In this document: positions 1 to 11,544 of the stretch, in pieces
Position numbering within the stretch: the stretch's first letter is position 1
Layout: the number at the start of each line of letters is the position of its first letter
Origin: Notolepis coatsorum
Lineage: Eukaryota; Chordata; Actinopteri; Aulopiformes; Paralepididae
Direction: 5' to 3'
Length of the DNA stretch: 64,000 bases
Assembly: GCA_963971535.1 (NCBI GenBank)
Contig: OZ020593.1
Coordinates: 17,487,919-17,551,918, forward strand
The notes under the pieces: model-generated
The model's input: the letters and a program-made list of their open reading frames with translations, nothing else
Told to the model about the DNA's origin: nothing
Database searches by the model: none
Position numbers and translations under genes: made by a program

Positions 1-3
1 GTG

Positions 4-1173
4 CAGGGGTGTCAAACTCATTTTCACAGAGGGCCACATCAGCATTATGGTTGCCCTCAAAGGGCCAAAGACCGTATAAATGTTAATGTAATGTAAAATA
101 AATGTAGCTACACATTTACATATTGTTAAACATGGTGTTTCTGTATTTATTACTTATTCAAGTTATACATATTGCATATTCATTTGCATAAATGTAAAAA
201 TATATGTTAGCTTATGTTATTTTAACAAATAATTTTAGTTTATCAGTACCCCATATTACTCCATCAATCAATGATCAAACCATTCAAGTAAATAACAAAG
301 AAGAATATCATCAAATACAAGCTATGACATTAAGTTTGTTCAAAACCTTTTTGTCACAGTCAAGAGGGGCAGAACTAACAACTGTGAGCTGCAAAGAACA
401 CGTGGGACAGATGTAGCAGATGTTACAAAAACAAATGGCTGCACACAACCTTGCAGAGGCCATACAGTACATCCAACTAATGGAAGATAGTTTAATTAAC
501 TTTAATTAACAGATTGCAGAATGGGTACAGTACAGTACAGCTCAATACACACAATTGTTAAGGGGATGCAGACCAGAGAAAGACTTTCGACTTGTTTACA
601 TCAGGGTCCCCCATTTTCAATTCGTAATGAAATTGCTATTATGTGTCTGCATGAACACACAACTGTAACTGTACTCAAAAATAACAAAATAAGGGTTGTC
701 TCAGTTCACAACTATATTGGTCAAGTTTTGGGTGGGACTTGTTTGCGTCCCTACAGCTTCTTATTCAATTGAGCGAGATGCTCGGTTATGTCACACAGCC
801 AGTTTGCATCTGACAGTTCAGACAATATTTCTTCAACCCTTTGTTACCTATTCCGCCTGGATCTTTTTTGTATTTTGGGCTGTAAAATTGTCAAAGAATG
901 TCTGAGGAGTAAGTGCTTTTGGCTTTTTTCCTTTGTTACCTCAGATGTTCAACATACATGTATGTGTAAGAATGTGTAATAACTAAGGCTGTCAAAGTTA
1001 AAGCTTTATTAACGCATTAACCCACAATTATTTTAACACTGCTATTTTTTAACCCAATATTAATGTAAAAAAAAAAAAAAAAAAAAAAATTTTTTTCCTG
1101 AGCTCTTGGGGGGCCACATCAAATGACGTGGCGGGCCGGATTTGGCCCGCGGGCCGTGAGTTTGACACCTATG
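4..1173. mobile_element. non-autonomous hAT-like element inside the BEL 5' LTR
   Basis: The termini are inverted repeats: CAGGGGTGTCAAACTCA at 4-20, and its imperfect reverse complement at 1157-1173. The next bases, CCCTAGTG (1174-1181), are a candidate 8-bp target duplication. Only its last three bases (GTG, 1-3) lie before the element because the window begins there. The uninterrupted site is seen in the 3' LTR at 9699-9706, which confirms the insertion boundary. An 8-bp duplication and CA-G ends fit the hAT superfamily. The interior is AT-rich with a poly-A tract near 1068-1089 and no convincing transposase, so it is a MITE or a deleted derivative. Confidence 0.85.
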
Positions 1174-1549
1174 CCCTAGTGTATCCAGCTATATAATCAT
1201 TCAAGTATCATCGCTATTGTTCCCTAAATATTCCAGGTTGTATATTTGCTTCCTGCGCAATCAGAGATTGGACATTCGATATTGATCTACCTACGAATAC
1301 TCATTTGCCATAAAAGTGCATACTATTTCAAATCATAAATGTAATTAAGTGATCGTTGTACATACCTTTTGCTATGTATTAAAACTCAAACTTTCGATTT
1401 GGTACATTTGTGTTGGATCCGTTTATCAGGTGGGAGTGTTCAACATATTCATACCTAGTACTGGGTGGCCAGAGTCTAAAGTACAAGAGGTAGTGGTAGT
1501 AAGTATCATATCTAACCATACAGTCAGGGAATTGTACCCCTCAGTTACA
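1174..1549 (+). repeat. 5' LTR of the BEL/Pao element, 3' part only
   Basis: This matches the last 376 bp of the 3' LTR base for base except one G/A difference in a CpG context near 1257. It ends in ...CAGTTACA, the normal CA end of an LTR. Its 5' part is separated by the hAT insertion and lies outside the window. Confidence 0.92.
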
Positions 1550-1568
1550 ATTGGTCCTTCGAGCCGGA
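1550..1568 (+). promoter_or_regulatory. candidate primer-binding site of the BEL/Pao element
   Basis: TTGGTCCTTCGAGCCGG begins one base after the LTR end, where the minus-strand primer site of an LTR retrotransposon lies. I did not match it to a specific tRNA with confidence, so the call rests on position and the TGG start. Confidence 0.6.
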
Positions 1569-1593
1569 TGGTAATCAGTGTAATATTAATATA

Positions 1594-2373
1594 GTGTTAT
1601 TAATATTAAAATGGCCTATGATGAACACTCCACGAAACGATCATCCTAACCAACAACGCCCGCGGCGCAAACGACAGCCCCCTCAGTACCTAGAGGCTTA
1701 CGCTGTCAGTCAACAACCTAGTCTTCTACCAACAGTAAACGCGGTAAAACTAGAAAGTAAAATTATGTCTAACCCTAACGACCAGGCTACCCCGACCATA
1801 GAGGCCCCTATGGGTTCTAATGTAACTGACCAAGCTCACGGTGGGGACCAGGGGGAACCAGACATGACTTTACACCCCGCCAATACCGAAGAAGTAGTCC
1901 CCGACGAGTCCCGGGAGGAAGACAACACTACCGAGAGAGAACTCGGCACGGAAGAAGATGAGGAGAGCACCGTGGAGATAGAGCTCCAAGACTCCGCACG
2001 GAGTACCCCAAGGGACGGCTCCCCTATACAACCGTCTTCTCCCAGCGAGGCAGAGAGGACACTACAGCAGGCATTCCTCGTCAGCCTGAAAGCCTCTACT
2101 GAACGCGATAGACTCCAGGGTGAACGCGATCGATTGCAGATACAGCAACGGAGCGAAGAAGAGCACATACGCCTGGAAATAAGACGCATTCAGATGGAAG
2201 AGAATATGGCAAGAGACCGGGCCGACGCCCAGCGCGCCGCCACCGGTGCCCAGAGAATCGGATCTCACCAAGCGCGAAGCCGAGCGCGACAGAGCACAAG
2301 CGCAACTAATAGAACAGCTGATCAGAAGGACAACACCCCCTCCCTCCACCAGAGGCTCCAGGAACTCGTCTAG
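1594..2373 (+). pseudogene. gag: BEL/Pao gag, N-terminal part
   Basis: Encodes the N-terminal Gag region: a basic, proline-rich start, an acidic Glu/Asp-rich middle, and a charged coiled-coil-like stretch of ERDRLQ-type repeats near residues 165-215. Coiled-coil Gag N-termini are usual in vertebrate BEL elements. The frame stays open to 2373, but the sensible continuation (more ERDRAQAQ-type repeats) lies in the next frame from about 2246. A one-base frame change near 2240 therefore splits gag. The start could be the ATG at 1594 or a later one (1618, 1621); the sequence does not decide. Confidence 0.75.
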
Positions 2374-3935
2374 ACATCACTCCAGGGCGGCATCCCCTAG
2401 CCGAGTAAGCGACCCTGAACTTGACCAACAGACGAGGTCTATACCCCCCGCAGACCCCCTTCCCCAACCGGTCCAAGCGAGACCCAGCCACCGGGAAGGA
2501 GCAGCATACACTGCGGAGAGGCTAAATCAGAGACTACAAGCCCTGGATGACCTAACGGAAGACGAAGAGGAAGAGGAGGAGAACCACGCCCGACGACAGC
2601 ACAGTACTCTACCGGACCAGGAGGTCCAGTACAGCCCAGGCTATACCCCCGCGGAGCTGCGCTACAGACCCCCGACGCTATTCACGGGTGAGCACGACGC
2701 ACGACCCGCACCGAGGAACAGCACCTGGACCAGCGGGCCATGGTACACAGCCGGTACCAGCCCACGCCAAGGAGCAGGAGGAGACTCGCCTAGGAGGCCT
2801 CTCCCCCAACGCTCGCCGATGTATCAACAATCCGCGTCATACATTGGCACACCTATGGTACCAGACTTCACCCAGGAGAACCGGGCCCAGTATACGGAGC
2901 TCCGCATGTGTCTGGAGACAATGTTGGTGGATGTCATTGATGAACGCCATAAATACGCGATACTACTGAAGCATTTAAAGGTACCCCGCGCGCACAACAT
3001 AGCGCTCGCCTACGCCACTTCCACGACCCCATACACCGCAGCGCTGGTAGCGTTGGACCAGAGATATGGACGTATATGGGATTACGTGATCCAGGAGATC
3101 AGGCACATCGACCGCCTACCCCCAGCAACAGACAATCGAGCACTGGACGACCTGTCCATCAGAGTGCAGTCCCTGGTAGGGATGCTGGGAGCGCAGAGGG
3201 AAAAGGGTAGGCATGAACTATACGCCAACTCAAATGTAGAGAGGATCTTGGAGAAGCTACCGCCCGCCCGACAGGAGCGCTTTAGGCGGCAGAGAGACCA
3301 CCGAGACCCTAATGGCCCCGAACCGAACCTCCTCGATCTAGCCGACTTCCTGGCGAGAGAAGTCAGCAGCTTACGGCTAGATACATTCGGACGGAGCACC
3401 CCTGGCTCCAGAGAAGGAACCAGGAGACTAAATGATGGAAGAAGATCGGTGACTGTCATGCACCAATCGGAGTCAGTGCCAAGCAGTAGGAGCCACAGTA
3501 CCCCCTCAAGAAAGGAGAAGTGGAAGATAGTGTGCCCCTACTGTGAGAAAGAACACTGGCTGTCACAATGTGACTCATTCCCCAAGATGAATGCGGAGGA
3601 AGCGAGTCAATGGATAAAGTCCAACAGACGCTGTTTTCGCTGTGCGCGATCACACATGGCAGCCGAATGCCGCTTAAAGAAAAAGTGCAGTCGGTGCGAT
3701 GGAGCCCATCTGGACATACTCCACGACAGTAACAGACGGCGGCCTCCACCCGCACCATCAAGCAGCAAAGCAAGCGTCATGTACATCGACCCCGCCAGCA
3801 GCAGCGGAGCCAGAGTGCTCTTAAAGGTAGTCCGTGTGACATTGAGCTACCAGAATAAAGTCATGGACACTTACGCCGTCCTTGATGACGGGTCAGAGAA
3901 GACCCTTCTGCTCGCGTCCGCTGCTGCGGGGGAGC
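2246..3935 (+). pseudogene. gag-pro: BEL/Pao gag main part, zinc knuckles and start of protease
   Basis: Continues gag in the second frame. It holds a low-complexity linker, the retroviral-like capsid region (about 2860-3400) with the conserved FTQENRAQYTELR and LLKHLKVPRAHN stretches, and a Cys/His-rich region at about 3530-3715. The latter contains CPYCEKEHWLSQC and CFRCARSHMAAEC, the paired zinc knuckles of BEL/Pao Gag. From about 3775 the aspartic protease begins; the active-site motif is the DDGSE near 3885. The frame is lost near 3935, just after the protease active site, and translation continues in another frame. Confidence 0.85.
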
Positions 3936-4600
3936 GAAAACCAAATGACAATTCGGACAATAAGAAGAGATTTGAAAACGATAAAGGGCGAGAATGTCTC
4001 ATTCTCTATCGCAGCAAGCGGCCAGCCCGAGCGACGGTACAGGATTACAGACGCTTTCACCAGCCAAGAAATAGGACTGTCGCGGTACACATACCCCGTA
4101 GCCAAGCTGATGGAGAAATATGTACATCTACGCAAGCTACCGATCCCACTCATAGACGGTGCTACCCCGACACTGTTGATAGGCTCCGACCATGCAGACC
4201 TCATTGTCCCGATAGACCGGGTTCATACCGGACCCAGAGGCTGTCCTGCAGCAGTCGAGACCCGCCTAGGATGGACTCTCCAAGGCCCACTCGCCAAATC
4301 TCTCAACCGAACCACAGCCACTAGCTGTCTCCACTCCCGAGTCACAGAGGGAGACACCGCACTCCTGCAGCATGTAGAGAGGCTATGGACCTTAGAACAA
4401 ATGCCCTTTAAGAACGAAAAGAAAGATATTCGCTCTAAAGACGACATCTACGCCATTAACCTCCTCGAGACGGGAACAAAGAGAGTCCCAGTCAGCGGCG
4501 TGTTGAGATACGCCACGCCACTCCTGCGGCGGGAAGGGATGCCTACCTTTCACGCAAAGAAAGACGCCACAGAGCGGTACCTACTAAACAGAGCGGCGCT
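3936..4600 (+). pseudogene. pol: BEL/Pao protease remainder (peptidase A17-like) and linker
   Basis: In the third frame the sequence carries the conserved peptidase A17 block: LLIGSDHADLIVP, then GPRGCPAAVETRLGWTLQGP near 4225-4300. The post-protease linker follows, with LWTLEQMPF. The reading frame is open from 3882, but its first part before about 3936 is a shadow of the preceding frame. A further frame change near 4600 separates this from the reverse transcriptase. Function in an intact element: Gag-Pol processing. Confidence 0.8.
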
Positions 4601-5401
4601 TAGCCAAGGACCCCGCCCAAGAAAGTGTATACCGCGCTGAGATTGAGAAGCTCATCACAGCGGGACACGTCACAAAGATTGACATTAAAGAGGCCGACCA
4701 GACGACTGAATCGTGGTACGTGCCCCACCACGGCAAAGACCGCATCGTGTTTAACTGCAGCTACCAGATCGGATCCCAAAATCTGAATAAAGAGCTATTG
4801 CCCGGTCCTACACTCGGCCCCTCCCTACTAGGCGTACTACTCCGCTTCCGCCAGGACAAGGTGGCTATCAGCGGGGATATCAAAGGGATGTTCCTGCAGG
4901 TGAGATTAGTAGAGGAGGACAAGCCCCTGTTGCGGTTCCTATGGAGAGAGAGGCCAGGAGATGAGCACCCAGCCATCTACCAATGGGAAGTCCTCCCTTT
5001 CGGAACTACATGCAGCCCATGCTGTGCTACATTTGCACTACAGAGACATGTCGCAGAGGACCCAGCAGCGGACGAAGAGGTCCGACACAGTGTGAAGAAC
5101 AGCTTCTACGTAGATAACTGTCTACAAAGCGTTTCGACCCAGGAAGAAGCCGAGGCTCTCCTACTTAAACTCCGCGCCTCTCTGATCAAAGGCGGCTTTG
5201 ATCTCAGGCAGTGGGCCAGCAGCGATCCGCACGTACTGCGCAGCCTCTCCTCCGAGGACAAGGCAGCGAGCAGCGAGACCTGGATGGCCACAATCCCAGG
5301 AGAAGCCCAAGAGATGACACTAGGACTAGTGTGGCGCTTCAAAACAGATTCGCTCCACTATAGACACAAACCCCTGACCACGGAGCAGGGAAGGTCGACG
5401 G
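4601..5401 (+). pseudogene. pol: BEL/Pao reverse transcriptase, 5' part
   Basis: Reverse transcriptase fingers and palm: WYVPHHGKDRIVFNCS, ISGDIKGMFLQVRL (first catalytic Asp), WEVLPFGTTCSPCCA, and FYVDNCLQS near 5107-5133 at the YxDD position. Asn stands where many reverse transcriptases have the second Asp. I have an impression that fish BEL elements often read YVDN, so I do not call it a mutation. The thumb is cut by the hAT insertion at 5402; the frame resumes at 6267. Confidence 0.88.
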
Positions 5402-6266
5402 TAGGCTTGGGCGGTATGACGGTATTAAGGTATACCAGGGTATTTAGAAATACCTACGGTATTGATTTTCAATACCGTCCGTCACCGTCAAAATCACAGA
5501 TGCGCTTCAGTTTCTATAACAGTGAAACGGAGTTTTGAGTGTAGTGCACACACTGAGTGTAGTGCACACACTCGCCAGCAGAGGGCGAGACCGCTCTAGT
5601 GGAGCGAGTGGGTCACAACGGTGTAATGTTGCGACAGTGCTGTGAAAATACCGTAAAGCGTTGTGACGAGAGCAGTGTTGTTGTGGTCCTTGTGGAGCAA
5701 TCAGTCTCTTATTATATGTGAACTAAAGAGTACAAGGTTTACACAACATCCCCCACCCGCCTTTTTATTGTATTTGTACCGTCCTGTACTATCCGCTGTC
5801 AGCTGTTTATCTCTCTCTGTGAGCTACTGAGCTTGAATAAATAGCGTTAGCTCACGTTAGTAGCGTTAGCTCTGCGGCTAATCTTGGATTACCCTGAACT
5901 AAATCAATGGCTAGGTTATAAAGCATTCGAGTAGTTTTTACTGCACATAGAAGTAGCCAAACAACGGGAGCATTTCGGGAGCATATGACCAAAACCCAGG
6001 CAATTTCTAGCCCTTAAGGAATCAAATAGTCTGCCATGGCTATAGGCTAGATGCTAACGCTAAAACGGTGCGGGCTTCTACCGGTGCGGGACGGGACTAT
6101 CATTCTGAGAGCTGGCGATGATTTGTTTACTTGGTAACACGTAACACCCCCCCCCCCCCCCCCCCCCCGCTGATGAAAATGAAAGTCATACCGTCAAATA
6201 CCGTGCACCGGGGTATTATAACATAAAGGTTTGCCGGTTTGAAAATAAGGATACCGCCCAAGCCTA
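5402..6266. mobile_element. non-autonomous hAT element in BEL pol
   Basis: An 865-bp element with inverted ends TAGGCTTGGGCGGTAT... and ...ATACCGCCCAAGCCTA. It is flanked by a perfect 8-bp duplication GTCGACGG at 5394-5401 and 6267-6274. No transposase is visible. It contains a run of 22 C at 6147-6168 and two adjacent GAGTGTAGTGCACACACT-like repeats near 5537-5571. Element plus duplication is 873 bp, a multiple of three, but it contains stops and so still breaks pol. Confidence 0.92.
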
Positions 6267-7002
6267 GTCGACGGCAATACCGACCACCAGACGGAGTGTG
6301 TACAGAACACTCGCCCGACAATATGACCCGTTAGGATGTATACTACCGTACACCACCAGGGCAAAGATGATTGTACGAGCATTGTGGGACAAGGACCAGG
6401 GCTGGGACGACCCCATTCCCGCACACCTTGCATCCACCTGGAGAGAGTGGGAGATGGAACTCCACTCACTCCCAGGCGTTAATATACGCCGAAGCTACTT
6501 CCCACCCACGGTCAGGCCAGAGACATGTACAATGGATATACACGTCTTCAGTGACGCCTCCGAGGTCGCCTACGGATCAGTAGCCTACTTGCGGGCCCAA
6601 GAAGAGGGGGGAGAGATCTACACAGCATTCATCCTCGCCCGCTCGAGAATAGCCCCACGCAAGCAACAGTCTATCCCACGTCTAGAGCTCTGCGCAGCCC
6701 TCGCAGGAGCGCATCTAGCCACGCTCATCCAACGTGAGCTCACCATTCCGGTGCATAGAACAATCCTGTGGTCAGATTCCACGACAGTACTCGCCTGGAT
6801 CAAATCGGATTCATGCAAATACAAAGTCTTCGTGGGAGTCAGAGTCACTGAGATTCAAGAGTTAACCGGAGAAGCAAACTGGCGCTATGTTGATACAAAA
6901 CACAACCCAGCTGACGTCATCACCCGGGGAATGTCCCTAGATGACTTAACCCGTCGTAACATCTACAGTGACGGACCAGCATTCCTCAAGCTCCCGGAAT
7001 GA
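6267..7002 (+). pseudogene. pol: BEL/Pao pol: end of reverse transcriptase and RNase H
   Basis: After the hAT insertion the RT thumb resumes (ARQYDPLGCILPYTTRAKM). The RNase H-like domain of BEL elements follows: HVFSDASEVAYGSVAY (first catalytic Asp), SIPRLELCAALAGA, ILWSDSTTVLAWI and HNPADVITRG. A TGA at 7000-7002 ends the frame after LKLPE. Recognisable pol sequence continues beyond it, so the stop or a frame change here is a defect. Confidence 0.88.
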
Positions 7003-8575
7003 GATTGGCCCACGCCCACCCCGAGGGAAGCAAGTGACGAGGAGGCTGAGAATAAGAAACCTATGTTCTGTGGATTGAGCACTGTTGTCTCCGCAGACCC
7101 CAACATAGACGATTGCATTACCATAGAGAGTGCGCAGCAACGGACATTCCTGCGGCACCACCCAGAGATTCAGTCCCCCGCTGATGTCAGCAGCTGACTA
7201 CGAGGAAGCAGAACTGCTTCTACTGCAACGAGCCCAGAGAGACTCGTTCCCCGATGAACTAGACTGTCTACAGGGAGGAAAGCCCGTCCCATCAGACAGC
7301 AGATTGATTCATCTGGCCCCCGAGAGTGACACACATACCCTCATCAGAGTGGGTGGTCGCCTGCGGAGAGCCCCCAATTTACCGGATGACATTAAGTACC
7401 CGATCATATTGAACAGCCGACACAAGGTCACAGAGCTGATTATAAAGAAATACGACGAGGATGTACACCACGCAGGAGCAGAGAGAGTCTTCGCGGAGAT
7501 CAGACGTCGTTACTGGATACTTCAAGGAAGAGAGGCGGTGCGACGCTTCCAGCGAACCTGTCTAGACTGCCGAAAGTGGCGCGCGCAGCCCAGCATACCA
7601 CGGATGGCTGACCTACCTCCATGTCGCCTCCAACTCGGCGACAAGCCATTCCACTCAACAGGCATGGACTGTTTTGGCCCGCTGCACATAAAGAAAGGAA
7701 GAGGCACCGAGAAGCGGTGGGGTATTGTATTCAAATGCATGACCACCAGAGCGATACATATCGAGCTCCTTCCGACCATGAGCACAGACTCATTCCTTAT
7801 GGCCTTCCGAAGATTCACATCACGGAAAGGAAAACCGTCTACATTATTGTCCGATCACGGGACAAACTTCAAAGGCGGAGAAAGAGAGCTGAGGGAGAGC
7901 TTCCAAGCTATGGGCCCAGAACTTAAGACCCACCTCGCTCCAGCCCAGATTGACTTCCAATTCAACCCCCCAAACGCACCCCACTTCGGTGGAACTTGGG
8001 AACGAGAAGTACGTTCTATAAAGACAGCCCTGTACGCAGTACTTGGGGCCCAGACTGTGGCGGAAGAAGTCCTAATGACAGTCCTCACGGAGATTGAGGG
8101 AGTATTGAACTCAAAGCCCCTCGGTTACGTCTCCAGTGATGTAGCAGATGTCGACCCAGTCACCCCCAACACCCTCCTGATGGGGCGGCTAGATCCCGCG
8201 TTACCCCAGACAATGTACCGGCCTGAAGAAGCGAACGGCCGACGAATGTGGAGGTACAGCCAAGTATTAGCCGACAAGTTTTGGAGCAGTTTCCTACTGC
8301 ACTACCTACCGTCTCTACAGACCCGCCAGAAGTGGGTAAAAGAGAGAGACAATTTGACGGAAGGAACAGTCGTCATGATTATTGACCAGTCACTACCCAG
8401 AGCTATGTGGCCGGCTGGCCGCGTAAGCAAAGTGATCACCGGTGCCGATGGCAAGGTCCGAGCAGCTGAAGTACTCGTCCAAGGGCGCACTTACACCCGT
8501 CCTGTGGCGAGGCTCATAGAACTGCCCCGACTCCCAGACACAATCGATGATGACCATGACCCTATGACTTTGTGA
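7003..8575 (+). pseudogene. pol: BEL/Pao integrase with DUF5641-like tail
   Basis: The frame open from 7130 carries the integrase. A zinc-binding region (HHAGAERV... CLDCRKW) is followed by the DDE core: GMDCFGP (Asp), LLSDHGTNF (Asp) and GGTWEREV (Glu). The BEL/Pao-specific C-terminal block ends it (WRYSQVLADKFW... LPRAMWPAGRV), with a stop at 8575. All three acidic residues are visible, so this is the best preserved part of the element. The first about 120 bp after the upstream stop (7003-7130) are degraded linker in other frames. Confidence 0.88.
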
Positions 8576-8660
8576 GTTGACTGACCCTTACAGCGAACCC
8601 TTGAGTGGTAGACAGTGCGGTTAATCTGTCTCTGCTTAACTAATTAGGTTGGGACCAATT

Positions 8661-8670
8661 AGGGGGCGGC
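8661..8670 (+). promoter_or_regulatory. polypurine tract region of the BEL element
   Basis: AGGGGGCGGC lies directly before the TG that starts the 3' LTR, which is where plus-strand synthesis is primed. Confidence 0.65.
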
Positions 8671-10074
8671 TGTTCTGAAGGATCAGATTAAACCGAATAT
8701 ATATATTTATTTATATATATATATTTAATTGTATTTGTATATCCCCTGATATCCCTTGTATATTCCTTGTACAATATGCATTGAATATCCCTTCTAGTCT
8801 ACTGAACATCCCATAATAGTCTCCATTCTACCATTGGACGAGACCTTGGTGCCAGGTCGCCATACCCCTCAGACCAAGTTCAATCGTACCGCTCAACATG
8901 TATGGACAAGTCCTAGTTCCGCGTAGGAATATGTCTACCGCACCACTAATGGTACTATTTGTTCATAGTGCGTATATATACTGCGCTATTAAAGTAGAAC
9001 TTTCTTTTAGTCCAGTTCCTTACCCTCCAACAGAGTGACAGACGCAAAAGCCTCCCCGCGAACCACGTGTGGGCAGTAAGGCCAATTCGGCCCAGTATCG
9101 GCATTGAGACATCGTGTATATTAATATTTGAATAGTCATATTTGGCACTATATCGTCGAGTTGGACGTATTCTATTAAGCTAATAATAGTCTATTCATAT
9201 ATAGTGCCTCGTGCGGTAAGAGTTCTATAGTAATCAGCACCCCCATCGTTTCGGGCATCAGCTGGACGCTTATCCAGGGTGGTTGACCCCACGTGAAGCT
9301 GCACCCGAGGAGCTCCAGGCCAAAGAGCGAGTGGACCTGTATATTGGATTATTCTACCGACGACGGCTAGCCTTCCCCGGCTTGGATTATGCTTTGAGTA
9401 CTTTGATTATTCTATGGATAAAGGCCAACACTGCGGTGTGTTGGAAATACCCCCCCCGGAGAGGACGACAGGTGAGACGGCGCTCTGCACAGTGAGGTCG
9501 CCTCACGTCTCTCCGTCGTGGACCGGAGGACGCCGGCCACAGAGGGTCCAACTGCATTCATCTGTGGATCGAGGATCGTTGGGCACCGTGTCGCACAACT
9601 GTGGACTCTCCCAAGATACCCTCGGCCAGACGGGATCCAGCCAGTGACTCTCTAACCCCCCCCCCCCTCCAGCTGTCCTACAAGCAGTCGGAACCTTCCC
9701 CTAGTGTATCCAGCTATATAATCATTCAAGTATCATCGCTATTGTTCCCTAAATATTCCAGGTTGTATATTTGCTTCCTGCACAATCAGAGATTGGACAT
9801 TCGATATTGATCTACCTACGAATACTCATTTGCCATAAAAGTGCATACTATTTCAAATCATAAATGTAATTAAGTGATCGTTGTACATACCTTTTGCTAT
9901 GTATTAAAACTCAAACTTTCGATTTGGTACATTTGTGTTGGATCCGTTTATCAGGTGGGAGTGTTCAACATATTCATACCTAGTACTGGGTGGCCAGAGT
10001 CTAAAGTACAAGAGGTAGTGGTAGTAAGTATCATATCTAACCATACAGTCAGGGAATTGTACCCCTCAGTTACA
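8671..10074 (+). repeat. 3' LTR of the BEL/Pao element
   Basis: A 1404-bp LTR beginning TGTTCTGAAGG and ending CAGTTACA, so it has TGT...ACA ends. Its last 376 bp equal the 5' LTR remnant. The same LTR appears inverted and diverged as a solo copy at 14971-16363, which fixes both ends independently. It holds TA-rich repeats near 8697-8727 and a C-run at 9657-9667. Confidence 0.93.
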
Positions 10075-11080
10075 GAGTCCGACCACGATATCACCCTGTC
10101 CCCGAAGGTTGTGATAGCCGAGATACATGCATCAAGAGTGTCCAGTCCCTTAAGACACTTGACGCAGAACTATCGACAGACCCTAACCAAAAATCAAAGC
10201 TCAAGTTTGACTTTGGAGACTCTCCAGTACCCCAAGAGTGGAAAGAGAGGATAACTGAACGGCTGAACTCCATGCAAGAAGTTTTCGCACACCACGATCT
10301 CGACTTCGGATGCACTGACAAGATAAAGCATCACATAAATCTCAATGACAAGACGCCATTCAAACATCGGGCGAGACCTATACACCCTCAAGATATAAAA
10401 GCTGTGCGCAACCACATTCAACAGCTCCTCGACACTGAAGTCATCCGAGAATCTGAATCACCCTTCTCGTCGCCAATTGTAGTCGTCAGGAAGAAGAACG
10501 GCGATGTCAGGCTATGCATAGACTATAGGAAACTGAACCTCCAAACAGTAAAGGACTCATACGCCCTGCCCAACCTGGAGGATTTCTTTTCAGCACTGAC
10601 TGGATCCAAATGGTTCTCAGTGCTAGATCTCAAATCTGGTTTTTACCAGATCGAAATGGAAGAAAAGCACAAGCACAAGACAGCATTTGTCTGCCCGCTG
10701 GGATTCTTTGAGTTCCATAGGATGCCTCAAGGAATAACAAATGCCCCAAGCATGTTCCAGAGGCTTATGGAGCAGTGCGTGGGAGAACTGAACTTGAAGC
10801 AAGCCCTCGTCTTCCTGGATGATCTGATCGTTTTATCTTCAACGCTAGAGGAACACGAGGAGAGACTCATGCGAGTCCTGAGCCATCTGAAAGAGTATGG
10901 GCTAAAACTATCACCCGAAAAGTGCAAATTCTTCCAGACCTCCGTAAGGTATCTAGGCCACATAGTGTCTGAGAAAGGAGTCGAAACGGACCCAGAAAAG
11001 AACCGCACTCAAAACCTGGCCAAAGCCAACCAAACTGAAAGAACTGAGAGCATTTCTAGGATTCTGCGGTTACTACCGTA
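10075..11080 (+). pseudogene. pol: Ty3/Gypsy reverse transcriptase (3' part of pol)
   Basis: The element interrupted by the BEL insertion. From 10075 to 10271 the linker upstream of the RT is readable (ending VPQEWKERITERLNSMQEVF). The RT follows: HRARPIHPQD, SPFSSPIVVVRKKNGDVRLC, YALPNLEDFFSAL, FSVLDLKSGFYQIEM (catalytic Asp), FVCPLGFFEFHRMPQGI and LVFLDDLIVLSS (YxDD-equivalent FLDD). Near 11010 a frame change replaces the expected thumb sequence; the correct continuation (ELRAFLGFCGYYRRF) is in another frame. gag and protease are not in the window. Confidence 0.92.
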
Positions 11081-11544
11081 GATTCGTCAAAGACTATTCA
11101 AAGATAGTGAAACCCCTCAACGCACTTACTGCCGGATACCCTCCAACGAAGAAGCACGGAAAAGCTACAGTGAACACCGAGAAGTATTACGACCCTAAAG
11201 ATCCCTTCAATGACAGATGGACCCCCGCTTGCCAGACAGCTTTCGACGCTTAGCGTGTCATCGCTTATGCAAGCCGCGGATTGTCAAGATGTGAAACCAG
11301 GTATCCTGCCCATAAATTGGAGTTCCTTGCCTTAAAATGGTCGATAACTGAGAAGTTCCAGGATTACCTCTACGGAAGACCATTTCTCGCTGTCACTGAT
11401 AGCAACCCACTGACATATGTCCTTACCACTGCTAAGCTTGATGCTGCAAGCTACAGATGGTTATCCGATCTATCAACCTTCGATTTCCAGCTACAATACA
11501 GAGCTGGAAAACAGAATCAAGATGCTGATGGGCTGTCCAGATGA
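11081..11544 (+). pseudogene. pol: Ty3/Gypsy connection and truncated RNase H
   Basis: The connection domain (YYRRFVKDYSKIVKPLNAL) is readable in a frame different from the RT. At about 11250 TAG follows AFDA, and the sequence jumps to YASRGLSRCETRYPAHKLEF. The stretch with the RNase H HTDAS-type catalytic motif is missing, an internal deletion of roughly 60 codons judged against the family layout. The rest (VTDSNPLTYV, YRAGKQNQDADGLSR) is present. RNase H activity is therefore lost in this copy. Confidence 0.85.

Larger units (their letters stand above)
1174..10074 (+). mobile_element. BEL/Pao LTR retrotransposon (5' LTR partly outside the window)
   Basis: Order: end of the 5' LTR, primer-binding site, gag, aspartic protease, reverse transcriptase, RNase H, integrase, polypurine tract, complete 3' LTR. 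The protease-RT-RNase H-integrase order, the A17-type peptidase region and the C-terminal DUF5641-like tail mark BEL/Pao. The 376 bp shared by both LTRs (1174-1549 and 9699-10074) differ at one position by my reading, so insertion or LTR conversion was recent. The coding region nevertheless has several frame changes and a nested hAT. The element lies in a Ty3/Gypsy pol gene, which resumes at 10075. GAGTC just after the 3' LTR would be the 5-bp target site; its partner is outside the window. Confidence 0.93.

Noticed and set aside
1836..2491. Minus-strand frames opposite gag
   Set aside because: Shadows of the GC-rich plus-strand coding; composition mirrors the sense frame and no domain is seen.
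5107..5133. YVDN at the RT active site as an inactivating mutation
   Set aside because: I believe some fish BEL/Pao elements normally carry this form, so the sequence alone does not show loss of activity.
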